Positions 17,179-25,781 of a stretch of DNA of 64,000 nucleotides are shown here, one piece after another. The position numbers and the translations under genes are program-made. The notes below the pieces were generated by a model. The model was not told where the DNA came from and searched no databases. It saw only the letters and a program-made list of their open reading frames with translations. This stretch comes from Dechloromonas sp. ZY10 (GTDB lineage: Bacteria; Pseudomonadota; Gammaproteobacteria; Burkholderiales; Rhodocyclaceae), in contig NZ_CP144212.1 of the NCBI RefSeq assembly GCF_041378895.1, positions 771,001 through 835,000 on the forward strand, written 5' to 3'. The stretch's first letter is position 1. Every line of letters begins with the position of its first letter.

Positions 17179-18489
17179 ATGTCTCTGGTTCGTCCCTTGC
17201 TCGCCCGTATGACCCGCTGTTTTGCCGCTCTGGCAATGTTCGGGGTGATCACTCATGGCTTCTCTGCGCAGGCCGAAGAGGCTGGCAAGGTAGTGCTGGT
17301 GGTGGGCGATGTGCGGATGGCCGGCGAGGCCTTGCGGGTTGGCGACGATGTTCGTGTCGGCGCGCCGCTGGCGACGGGGGGCGATGGTTACCTCTATATC
17401 AAGACGGTCGATAACGGCTTCCTGATCCTGCGCCCGAACAGCGCCGCGACAGTGGTGGCGTATCGCGTCGATAGTGCCAAGCCGGCTGAAAGCCGCTTCA
17501 AGATTGAACTGCATCAGGGCGTGGTGCGTAATATTTCGGGCGAGGCCGTAAAAAGTGCCAGGCAGAATTTCCGGTTCAATACCCCGGTAGCGGCCATCGG
17601 CGTGCGTGGCACGGATTTCACCGCCTATGCCGACGCGCTGGTGACTCGTGTCGCAGTGCTTTCTGGCGGCGTTGTGGTCAGCGGCTTTGGCGATGGCTGC
17701 AATCGTGCCGGTAACGGTCCCTGCGAAGGCGCCCAGACGCGCGAACTGTTTGCCGGGCAACCGGGTATGGTCTTGCAGGTCGGCAAGGGGCAGGGCGTGC
17801 CGCAATTGATCAAGGGCAACGGCCTTTCGCCCGATGTTTCGACGCCGCCGCGAGCCGACGAGCCGGCAGCGGGCAGCGCAGCCGTGCGCAACGGCGCGGC
17901 AACCGCCGATGCCAATCTCGATCCGCTCAAGTCCGACCGCATCGCGCTGGCCGGCGAAGCACCCAAGCCGGCACCGGAAGCGGTGCGTCCGGCCATCGAA
18001 TGGGGGCGCTGGCAGGCGTTCGCTGATGAAAAGGCCAATGTCGACCTGGTGGGCTTGATGAAGACGCACAACCTCGATGCCTTCAACGCCTATTTCGCGA
18101 TGCTGCGCCCTAAGGATGCGGTTTGGGAAAACCCGACTTCGGGCAGCGTCGATTTCCGCCTGCAGGCGGCGCAAGCCCTTATTCAGCCGGATGTTGGCGG
18201 CGCCTACGCGGCAGCCGTTGAAAACGGTCGTCTGCATGTCAATTTTGCCCAAAGCAGTTTTACCACCGGCTTCGACCTGATTGCCAACGGTCAGCGCATT
18301 GCGCGGCAGGCCGAAGGGCGTGTCTTTGCTGACGGTTCGTTCCAGAATGTCAGCCAATTTCTAGGTAACAATAATATGCTCGTCCAGGGGGTCCTTGGGC
18401 GTGATACGGCTCTTCGTGCCGGTTATCTTTTCCAGTCGCGCTTGGATGACGGACGGATCGCCTACGGCGCCACCATGTGGGTTAAATAA
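17179..18489 (+). CDS. FecR-domain exported protein
   Basis: 436 residues. ATG 17179 has GGAG 8 bp upstream; an N-terminal hydrophobic signal (cleavage near FSAQAEE) exports it. Residues ~40-170 form a FecR domain: VGDDVRVGAPLATGGDGYLYIK, LRPNSAATVVAY, NTPVAAIGVRGTDFTAY. The rest is unassigned, with an Ala/Pro-rich linker and a C-terminal beta-rich part. No transmembrane anti-sigma segment and no FecI-type sigma gene are present, so it is not a classic FecR regulator. FecR-like proteins without a membrane helix are common next to secreted surface proteins, as here. A surface or periplasmic accessory role for the following S-layer-like protein is an inference. Confidence 0.82.
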   Translation: MSLVRPLLARMTRCFAALAMFGVITHGFSAQAEEAGKVVLVVGDVRMAGEALRVGDDVRVGAPLATGGDGYLYIKTVDNGFLILRPNSAATVVAYRVDSAKPAESRFKIELHQGVVRNISGEAVKSARQNFRFNTPVAAIGVRGTDFTAYADALVTRVAVLSGGVVVSGFGDGCNRAGNGPCEGAQTRELFAGQPGMVLQVGKGQGVPQLIKGNGLSPDVSTPPRADEPAAGSAAVRNGAATADANLDPLKSDRIALAGEAPKPAPEAVRPAIEWGRWQAFADEKANVDLVGLMKTHNLDAFNAYFAMLRPKDAVWENPTSGSVDFRLQAAQALIQPDVGGAYAAAVENGRLHVNFAQSSFTTGFDLIANGQRIARQAEGRVFADGSFQNVSQFLGNNNMLVQGVLGRDTALRAGYLFQSRLDDGRIAYGATMWVK

Positions 18490-18548
18490 GCCTTTGCGCC
18501 AAATTTTGTTGGCAGAAGCGCGACACGCATTCTGTCGGCAAGATGAAA

Positions 18549-18564
18549 TGTGACGGATGTCACA
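18549..18564. promoter_or_regulatory. Perfect CRP consensus site TGTGACGGATGTCACA
   Basis: TGTGA-N6-TCACA with a symmetric inner GAC/GTC, matching the E. coli CRP consensus at every core base. Its centre is ~44 bp upstream of the start predicted from the TATAGA at 18589-18594, close to the class II activator position. A CRP-type regulator with the RETVxR recognition helix is encoded at 38203-38961. Confidence 0.75.
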
Positions 18565-18588
18565 CTGCCTCGGGGGTATCTCTGAGAG

Positions 18589-18594
18589 TATAGA
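18589..18594 (+). promoter_or_regulatory. Candidate -10 element (TATAGA) for the S-layer-like gene
   Basis: TATAGA lies ~32 bp after the centre of the CRP site, with no good -35, as expected of a CRP-dependent promoter. The leader to ATG 18685 would be ~84 nt and ends with TAGGAG at 18670-18675. Confidence 0.5.
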
Positions 18595-18684
18595 TCCCGC
18601 ATTAATGCACCCAGGTTTTGCGTGCCCTTTAGTGCGGGGTTGCAAAAAACCTTCACTTTGTGAATATTCATAGGAGCTAATTCA

Positions 18685-21534
18685 ATGGCTTTGACTACTG
18701 CCCAAATTCAAAACGCCTACGTTGCGTTCTTCAACCGTCCGGCCGACGTCGCTGGTCTGAACTACTGGAGCACCTACGCTGGTAACTCCGCCGATCTGCT
18801 GAATACCTTTGCTCAGTCCGCAGAGTACAAGGCTTTGTACGCCAACATGAACAGCACGCAGATCGTTAACGCTGTTTACCAGAACCTTTTTGGTCGCACT
18901 CCGGAAGTCTCCGGTCTGAACTACTGGGTTACCCAGCTGGATAATGGTGCTCTGAAAGTTGGTAACGTTGCTGATGCCATTAATAAGGGTGCTCAGGGTA
19001 CGGACGCTTCGATTATCTCTAACAAGGTGACTGTGGCTACTGCCTTCACCAATGATATCGCTGCTTCCACCGCCAAGACTGTTGCTTATGCTGGTGTTAA
19101 TGCTACCGGCTTGCAGGCTGTTAAGGATTGGCTGAGCACTGTTACCAGCGATGCTGCTACCGTGACCACCGCGACGGGCACTGCAATGACGACTGTGCAG
19201 GCCACTGTTCAGAACAACGTGGCAGCCAGCGGCTCCAGCTTTACCCTTACCACGGTTGCAGATGTCGTTGCCGGTACTTCCAGTAACGATACGATTCGCG
19301 GCACGGTGTCTCTTGATACCGATGGCGCTGCCACCTCTGCTTCTACTTTCAATACTGCTGACCAAATTTCCGCTGGTGGCGGTGCTGATACCTTGGAGCT
19401 TGTGGTTGAAGGTAGTGGCACTGGTGCTGCGACGACTAATGCACCTGCTGCGTCTCTTTCTAGCATCGAAACTGTTTCTATTCGCAGCGTGACGGCTGCT
19501 AGCGAATTCTTTGCATTTAATGGCGCTAATGCTGGGGCAACCACCTTCGTGGTTGATCGTTCTACCGGTGCCGTTAATCTGAGCAATACGGGTACTGCTG
19601 CTCTGACTATCAAGGGCGACGGTGCTACGGCTAATGGCGCAGTAGCAGTTACCTCGGTTGGTTCGTCCTCTGTGACTGCCGCGCTGACTCTGAATCTGCA
19701 GGGTGGGACTACCACTGATGGGTCTTTTGCAGTCTCCGATTCTACTAATGCCAATTGGACCGCAGCTACGATCAACTCCACTGGTGCGGCCAATGGCTTT
19801 GGTACGATCAACCTGACCTCTGCAAATAAGGTTAAGGATTTGACCATTAATGCAACTAGCGCGGTGGCTACTGGTAATATCTCCGGTTTTGACGCTACTG
19901 CTGGTGTGATTAATACCATCACCATTGCTGGTGCCGCTGCTGCTACCACCACCAATACTGGTGTTTCTATCGGTACTCTGGATGATGCGGTTGAAACGGT
20001 GAATGCATCTGGTCTGACCGTTGGCGGTTTGACCATGACTCTGTCCAGCTCGGATGGCATGGCCGCACTGAAGGTTACTGGTGGTGCTGGTCAAGATAAA
20101 ATCACTACTGGTGCAGTTGCTCTTGGCTCTAGTGCCGCTATCGATGCTGCCGGTGGTGCGACCGACCGTCTGATTGTGGCAGCCAGTGCTCACGTTGATG
20201 CAACTCTGGGTAAGCTGTACAAAGGCTTTGAACAAGTTGAGCTTTCCAATGGCTCCGCAGCCTCCATTTCCCTGGATGTGTCTCAGCTGAAAGACAACAA
20301 CAGCATCGATACCGTTCGCTTCAACATCACTTCGGACGGTACCGATGGTGCAGCTGTCTCTAATCTGACTGCTGCTCAAGCTGCTGCCGTTACGGTTGTA
20401 GGGTATGCCGCAACTACCGACGGGCAGCTGACTGTCGGGGTTAAGAATGCTACCGATGTCGGTCAGATTGATACTGTTAAGCTGTCTTTCGATGATGGTG
20501 CCACTGCCGTTAATACCATTTCGCTGAATAATACCGATGGTGGCTTGGTGCTTTCTGGTGTTGAGAATTTGACGCTGGACGCTTCTGCAGATAAGGCTAC
20601 GGTTATTCTGGGTACGGATGCGGCTGCGCTGACCTCTGTTACTCTGACCGGTGCCAAGGATATCAACGCTTCCTTTACTGCAGCCTATACGTTTAATGCC
20701 AACACCGCGATCAACGGTTCTGATGCCACCGGTGCGCTTACTATCAATACTGCTCTTGCTACCGATTCGACTGCTGCTGTAGCTATTACCGGTGGTGCGA
20801 AAGCTGATAGCATTACGTTCTATGCAGGTGCTGCTACCGATGCAAGCGACGCTCCGGCTAGTGTTGTCAATGGTGGGGCTGGTATGGACACGATTTCCAT
20901 CAATGTCAGCGCAACCGATGTCGCCACCGATCTGACTGCTACCATGGTGTCTTATAAGATTGTCAGCGACGTTGTTTCCACCGCCAATGCTGATCTGATC
21001 AAAACTTTTGATTCCAGTGGTACTGATTTGGCTACGGATGGTGTTGGTACTGATTCGACTTGGGCGTACAAGTATACTGGGGCGCTTTCCAATGGTACCG
21101 GTACCTCCAGCGACGGTATTGCCTCCGCTGAGATCGTGAGCAATTCGACTGTTGCGGGCGCTCTTGCAGATGGTGGTGCAGGTAATGCCGTAGTGTTCCG
21201 TGTGACCGGTAGCTTGGATTCTACTTCTGGGACTGCCTTGGGTAATCTGATTACCACCTTCAATGAAACCAATGCTGCCACCTTTATCAGCAAGCTTGTT
21301 GCTACTGGTGGTACCTTGAACGGTGCGATCAGCAACTTGGATAGCGTTCTTGCAGCAGCTGATTCTGCACTCTTCATTGTGGATGACGGCACCAACTCTG
21401 CTATCCTGCGTGTCACTAACACTAGCACCGCTACGGCTAATACCTTGACCGCTGATGAAATCACCCTGGTCGGTGTTGTTGCTAATGTGAACGACTTTGG
21501 TGGCGCCGGTGCTACCGGTACGCTGACTTGGTAA
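18685..21534 (+). CDS. Large DUF4214 / S-layer-like secreted protein
   Basis: 949 residues, very rich in Ala, Thr, Gly, Ser, Asp and Asn, with no cysteine and no N-terminal signal peptide. Residues ~5-110 hold two DUF4214-like units (AYVAFFNRPADVAGLNYW and NLFGRTPEVSGLNYW). The rest is short beta strands with RTX-like Gly-Asp patches (SAGGGADTLELVV, NGGAGMDTISINV). This resembles RsaA-type S-layer and adhesin proteins exported by type I secretion with a C-terminal signal; here the end is DFGGAGATGTLTW. The T-ending codon bias differs from neighbours and suggests very high expression. A perfect CRP site precedes it, a strong terminator follows, and glycosyltransferase genes come next. No type I exporter is in the window. 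Confidence 0.85.
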   Translation: MALTTAQIQNAYVAFFNRPADVAGLNYWSTYAGNSADLLNTFAQSAEYKALYANMNSTQIVNAVYQNLFGRTPEVSGLNYWVTQLDNGALKVGNVADAINKGAQGTDASIISNKVTVATAFTNDIAASTAKTVAYAGVNATGLQAVKDWLSTVTSDAATVTTATGTAMTTVQATVQNNVAASGSSFTLTTVADVVAGTSSNDTIRGTVSLDTDGAATSASTFNTADQISAGGGADTLELVVEGSGTGAATTNAPAASLSSIETVSIRSVTAASEFFAFNGANAGATTFVVDRSTGAVNLSNTGTAALTIKGDGATANGAVAVTSVGSSSVTAALTLNLQGGTTTDGSFAVSDSTNANWTAATINSTGAANGFGTINLTSANKVKDLTINATSAVATGNISGFDATAGVINTITIAGAAAATTTNTGVSIGTLDDAVETVNASGLTVGGLTMTLSSSDGMAALKVTGGAGQDKITTGAVALGSSAAIDAAGGATDRLIVAASAHVDATLGKLYKGFEQVELSNGSAASISLDVSQLKDNNSIDTVRFNITSDGTDGAAVSNLTAAQAAAVTVVGYAATTDGQLTVGVKNATDVGQIDTVKLSFDDGATAVNTISLNNTDGGLVLSGVENLTLDASADKATVILGTDAAALTSVTLTGAKDINASFTAAYTFNANTAINGSDATGALTINTALATDSTAAVAITGGAKADSITFYAGAATDASDAPASVVNGGAGMDTISINVSATDVATDLTATMVSYKIVSDVVSTANADLIKTFDSSGTDLATDGVGTDSTWAYKYTGALSNGTGTSSDGIASAEIVSNSTVAGALADGGAGNAVVFRVTGSLDSTSGTALGNLITTFNETNAATFISKLVATGGTLNGAISNLDSVLAAADSALFIVDDGTNSAILRVTNTSTATANTLTADEITLVGVVANVNDFGGAGATGTLTW

Positions 21535-21583
21535 TCGGGGCAGAGGCAGTTATTTCTACCTGATAACAGGTTTGTAGTGATTA

Positions 21584-21618
21584 AAGCCCCGGTCTATTAG
21601 GCCGGGGCTTATTTTTTT
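21584..21618 (+). terminator. Strong intrinsic terminator after the S-layer-like gene
   Basis: AAGCCCCGG / CCGGGGCTT stem with a 9-nt loop and a run of seven T (21612-21618). Only 17 bp separate it from the next start codon. A smaller hairpin (ACCTG-ATAA-CAGGT, ~21558-21571) precedes it. Confidence 0.93.
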
Positions 21619-21635
21619 GATTGGTTTTTGCTGCA

Positions 21636-24341
21636 ATGAAAAAACGAGGTTTTTCTGCAAAGCGCTATGGCGGGGAAAAAAATCCTAGCCAACCTGTGAC
21701 TTTGGAGCAGTTGCTTCATAAAGGGCTGGAGGCAATTGAGCGGCAGCGGTGGCAAGAGGCCTCTTCAATTTACAAGTTTTTAGCCTGTGAGCGACCTAAT
21801 CACCCTGATGTGTTACATGGGCTTGCTCGGATAGCCTGGGGTGAGGGGCGGACTACTGAAGGACTTGCTTTGTTGCGGCGAGCCCTTTACGTCAGTCCGG
21901 CATTTTGGCCTTTCTGTGTCCTGCTGGGTGATTGGCACCTAGCGGTCGGAGATGTGGAGGAAGGATATAGCAATTGGCGGAAGGCGCTTATTATTGGTGC
22001 TCCACCCCCCTTGGTGGTTGAGCGTCTTGAGTCCTCCTATCCACTTGTTAAACTTGATCAGAAGCTTTTCGCACAGGCTCTTGTTGCCCGTGCTAATGGC
22101 TTGGTATGTCTAAAAGAAGGAAGGGATGCTGAGGCTGTTGTTCATTATCTAGCAGCATTTGATTGCCCTGTTTTTGCTGCTACAGCTTTGGAATATAAAG
22201 AAGCAGGTACTGCTGCTCTTAATGCTAAATCCTTCGATTTGGCTGAAAAATGGTTGTTTTTGGCTCAAAGAGATCTTCCTGGTGACCCGGATATCGTACT
22301 TAATTTGGGAAATGTCGCCCAATTCTATCGGGATCATTTCAAAGCAGAGGCTTATTATCGCCGCGTGCTTGAATTAAAGCCTTCTATGCCTGAGGCGTAT
22401 AACAATTTAGGGGTTGTTCTTAAGAATACAAGTCGTCTTTTGGAGGGGGAGGAATGTCTCCGCCAGGCTATTAAGTTGAGGGATAGTTATTCTGCTGCAT
22501 GGAATAATCTTGGATTGGTTCTGCAGTTGCAAAATCGTCTGGAAGAGGCTGAGATTGCTTTGCGGCGTGGGTTGCAGTTGGCGCCAACTGATGTTGATTT
22601 GGCAATGAATCTTGGTGCAGTTTTGGGGCAGCAAGGTAGGAGAGCAGAGGCTGAACCTTTCTACCAAAAAGCAGCAGAGCTGGCTCCAGATAATGCGATA
22701 GTGTTGTGTAATCTTGGTGTAAACGCTTTTGAAAAAAAAGACTACGTTTTTGCTAAACAGTGTTATGAGAAAGCTATAGCTGCAGATCCGAAATGGATGC
22801 CAGCTCGCAATAATTTATCTGCGCTGTATATGGATGTTGGTCGTCATGAGCAGGCGATTGAAATCTGTAAGGAAATTCTGGCGATTGAGCCGGATTATGC
22901 TGATGCTTATAATAACATGGGGATTTCTTATCGCCAAATTAACCGGCTAGGTGAGGCAAAGAGTGCTCTTGAGAGGTGTTTGGATATAAAATCCGATCAT
23001 AAGGAAGCTCTTTCGAATTTAGCTTTTGTAAATCAGGATCTTGGTGATTTCGAAAAGGCTCTGGATCTTTATCGTCGTGCTTTAGAGGTTGATAATAAAA
23101 AGAAGACCTCGTGGGATAATTATCTTTTTTGTTCGAATTATCATCCGAGTTTGAGTCAAGATGAGCATTTGGCTATTTATTCGCATTATGATTCGGTGAT
23201 GGGCTTGGTTGATAAACCAATTAATGCTCTGCCTTGCCCAATAAATGATCGTAAGCTTCGTGTCGGATATGTTTCTGGTGATTTGCGTAAACATCCGCAG
23301 CAGCATTTTTTTATGCCGTTCCTTGATCACCATGATCGGAACCGTTTTGAGGTCTGGTGTTATCACAATGGTGTTATTGAAGATGATGTCAGCCGTGAAA
23401 TGATTGCAAAGTCTGATGGGTGGCGAAGAACTTCCGCTATGAATTCAGAAGAAATGGCTCGCCAGATTGCAGACGATAAAATTGACATCCTTGTTGATCT
23501 TGCGGGGCATACAGGGGGTAATCGTACCGATGTGTATCCCTATCGGGCAGCTCCGGTACAGCTTGCAAGTTTGTTGGGGTGGAATTTTGGAGTTGGTTTG
23601 TCGTGTATGGATGCATTAATTGGCGATTATTGGACGTTGCCGGAAAGTCTCGAACAATACACCATAGAGCCGTTGCTCCGTCTGCCATGTAACACCTATG
23701 TTTGTCGCATGGATCCAAACTTGCCGCGTCTCCATAGTCTGCCAGCTAGACGTCGCGGCTATTTGACTTTTGGGACAACAACACGCTCAGTTCGGCTAAA
23801 TGACCGTGATCTTGGACTGTGGGCTGAATTGTTAAAGTCGGTTCCGAATAGTCATTTGCAATTTAATAGTCGAAATTTCAAAGACCCTGCCTCCATCAAT
23901 CGTATGATTGATTTTTTTGGTTTGCGTGGAGTTTCGGCTGATAGGCTGGAGTTCGATTTTACGTCACCAATTTACAAGGCTTTCGAAAGTATTGATATTT
24001 ATCTCGATACTTTTCCTCATAATAATGGAACAACATTGTTTGAGGCTTTGTGGTACGGGTTGCCTGTTATTACCAAAATGGATAGGCCGCCTTTTGGTTG
24101 TATTGGTGCCTCAATATTGCATCATGGGGGTATGCCAGACCTCATTGCTAAAACAGAAGAGGAGTATATTTCTATTGCGCAGCGATTGGCAGGTGACTTG
24201 GATGCTCTGGAGCGACGGCGGATTTTTCAACGTGATACCATTGCTTCAACCGCACTGTTTGATGAAGTGACATCTGTGCGTTGGTTTGAACGTGCTTATT
24301 TTGCAATGTATCAAAAGAAACTTGAGGGGTTAAAACAATGA
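21636..24341 (+). CDS. TPR-SPINDLY (OGT-like, GT41) protein glycosyltransferase
   Basis: About 901 residues. An N-terminal TPR array (~20-490; e.g. MPEAYNNLGVVLKNTSRLLEGEECLRQAI-type units) is followed by a GT41 catalytic region (~540-890): LRVGYVSGDLRKHPQQHF with the His of the active centre, ILVDLAGHTGGNR and YLDTFPHNNGTTLFEALWYGLPVIT. GT41 enzymes O-glycosylate Ser/Thr of proteins bound by the TPRs. Oddity: the FNNxxK stretch that binds the nucleotide phosphate reads TTTRSVRL, with Arg for Lys. DNA is clearly AT-richer than the host. ATG 21636 has no good ribosome site and follows a terminator by 17 bp; TTG 21621 is an alternative. The neighbouring S-layer-like protein is a likely substrate (inference). 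Confidence 0.88.
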   Translation: MKKRGFSAKRYGGEKNPSQPVTLEQLLHKGLEAIERQRWQEASSIYKFLACERPNHPDVLHGLARIAWGEGRTTEGLALLRRALYVSPAFWPFCVLLGDWHLAVGDVEEGYSNWRKALIIGAPPPLVVERLESSYPLVKLDQKLFAQALVARANGLVCLKEGRDAEAVVHYLAAFDCPVFAATALEYKEAGTAALNAKSFDLAEKWLFLAQRDLPGDPDIVLNLGNVAQFYRDHFKAEAYYRRVLELKPSMPEAYNNLGVVLKNTSRLLEGEECLRQAIKLRDSYSAAWNNLGLVLQLQNRLEEAEIALRRGLQLAPTDVDLAMNLGAVLGQQGRRAEAEPFYQKAAELAPDNAIVLCNLGVNAFEKKDYVFAKQCYEKAIAADPKWMPARNNLSALYMDVGRHEQAIEICKEILAIEPDYADAYNNMGISYRQINRLGEAKSALERCLDIKSDHKEALSNLAFVNQDLGDFEKALDLYRRALEVDNKKKTSWDNYLFCSNYHPSLSQDEHLAIYSHYDSVMGLVDKPINALPCPINDRKLRVGYVSGDLRKHPQQHFFMPFLDHHDRNRFEVWCYHNGVIEDDVSREMIAKSDGWRRTSAMNSEEMARQIADDKIDILVDLAGHTGGNRTDVYPYRAAPVQLASLLGWNFGVGLSCMDALIGDYWTLPESLEQYTIEPLLRLPCNTYVCRMDPNLPRLHSLPARRRGYLTFGTTTRSVRLNDRDLGLWAELLKSVPNSHLQFNSRNFKDPASINRMIDFFGLRGVSADRLEFDFTSPIYKAFESIDIYLDTFPHNNGTTLFEALWYGLPVITKMDRPPFGCIGASILHHGGMPDLIAKTEEEYISIAQRLAGDLDALERRRIFQRDTIASTALFDEVTSVRWFERAYFAMYQKKLEGLKQ

Positions 24342-25111
24342 AAGTAGTGATTTTGGCTGGAGGTTTGGGTACACGCATCAGTGAAGAAAGTATCACTAAA
24401 CCTAAGCCGATGGTGGAGATTGGCGGTAAGCCAATCCTCTGGCACATCATGAAGATTTATGCGTCTTGGGGATTTAATGAGTTTGTGATTTGCCTAGGAT
24501 ACAAAGGCTACCTGATCAAGGAGTATTTTTACAATTACTTCCTACACCAGGCTGATGTCACAATCGATTTGAAACAGAATCGTGTCGACTATCGCAATGG
24601 TAAAGCCGAGCCTTGGGTAATTCACCTTGTGGATACTGGTGAAAACACCATGACCGGCGGGCGAGTCAAGCGCATTGGTGATTATGTTCGTGATGACGAG
24701 TTTTTTTTCCTAACCTATGGTGATGCAGTTACCGACCTGGACATCCCTGCAACGTTAGCACAGCATCGCGAACGCGGAAAGTTGGCAACGTTGACTGCAG
24801 TTCGTCCTCCTGCACGCTTTGGGAATCTGGCTCTAGAAGGTCTACAAGTTCAGCGCTTTGTTGAGAAACCGAAAGATGGAGCGGGTTTGATCAACGGTGG
24901 ATTTTTCGTCTTGTCGCCCAAGGTGCTTGACTATATCGAAACCGATGCAACAGTCTGGGAACAGGAGCCCCTTAATCAGCTTACCGCTGAGGGGCAACTT
25001 GAGGCCCACATTCATAATGGTTTCTGGCAACCCATGGATACGATTTACGAAAAAAATCTGCTGGAAAATATGTGGAGCTCCGGCAAGGCTGCGTGGAAAC
25101 GCTGGGAGTAA
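24338..25111 (+). CDS. rfbF: Glucose-1-phosphate cytidylyltransferase
   Basis: 257 residues, the family length. LAGGLGTRISEES and KPKPMVEIGGKPILWHIM form the nucleotidyltransferase N-terminus; LTYGDAVTDLDI carries the metal Asp; NGGFFVLSPKVLDYIE and WQPMDT are typical of RfbF. It makes CDP-glucose from CTP and glucose-1-phosphate, the entry to CDP-3,6-dideoxyhexoses. It overlaps the OGT gene by 4 bp (ATGA), so both belong to one operon. It supplies the substrate for rfbG downstream. Confidence 0.95.
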   Translation: MKVVILAGGLGTRISEESITKPKPMVEIGGKPILWHIMKIYASWGFNEFVICLGYKGYLIKEYFYNYFLHQADVTIDLKQNRVDYRNGKAEPWVIHLVDTGENTMTGGRVKRIGDYVRDDEFFFLTYGDAVTDLDIPATLAQHRERGKLATLTAVRPPARFGNLALEGLQVQRFVEKPKDGAGLINGGFFVLSPKVLDYIETDATVWEQEPLNQLTAEGQLEAHIHNGFWQPMDTIYEKNLLENMWSSGKAAWKRWE

Positions 25112-25113
25112 GT

Positions 25114-25781
25114 ATGAACAATGAAAAGGCGTGGGAAGAAAAATACCAAGAAGGCTATGGTAACAATTATGTCGAAAGCCATATACTTCGTCTTTATTTT
25201 TATCTGCTTCGACGTGAGTTTGGCCTGAAAAGCAGCAAGATGTTTGATTGGGGCATGGGCAATGGCCTGAATGCGGAGTTTCTTGCCCGGCAAGGACTTG
25301 AGGTTTCCGGTTGTGATGTCAGTGCCTCTGCCGTCGAACAAGCACGCCTTCGTGTCCCCACTAGGGCAGCACACTTCCAGGCCACAACACTGGGGGATGA
25401 TTCTTTTGGAATCAATGGGGGGGGTATGACCTTCTGTTGGCCAATGAATCGATTTACTACCTCGACGACACGCAAGTCAATCGGCTGTGCGAGTGCACCA
25501 AGGAGGCGCTTACCACCCGAGGTTTGTTCTTGGTCACCTAGATTGTCAAGGAGCACTACTATTTTGACTGGGCTGAACCACAAACCGACGGCTTGTGGCT
25601 GGCAAAAATCTAGGGCCGTCAGAATGAGGAGTTCCTGATGAACTTTAAGACGGGCTCTGAGGCAGTGACTCTGTTGAGCCAACATTTCACCCTTGCACGC
25701 AAAGGGTATTATGACATGCAGATCAATGAGGGCCGCCGTCTGCACTACTGGTATTTGTTGCAAAGGAAAGAACATGTTTGA
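25114..25781 (+). pseudogene. SAM-dependent methyltransferase, broken by a frameshift and two in-frame stops
   Basis: The first ~100 codons encode an intact class I methyltransferase start (MFDWGMGNGLNAEFLARQG, then VSGCDVSASAVEQAR). An 8-G run at 25417-25424 then throws the frame off. Reading on in the -1 frame restores family sequence (GYDLLLANESIYYLDD, RGLFLVT, YYFDWAEPQTDGL, NEEFLMNFKTGSEA, GYYDMQINEGRRLHYWYLLQR), interrupted by TAG at 25539-25541 and at 25611-25613, ending at TGA 25779-25781. Both TAGs could derive from CAG by C to T change. The restored frame ends 8 bp into the next gene, as an intact operon member would. Probably dead, or a sequence problem; three lesions make simple error less likely. 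Confidence 0.85.

Noticed and set aside
18682..20379. 565-codon open frame antisense to the S-layer-like gene
   Set aside because: Ser/Thr/Asn-rich shadow of a repetitive gene with biased codons; the + strand has CRP site, ribosome site and terminator.
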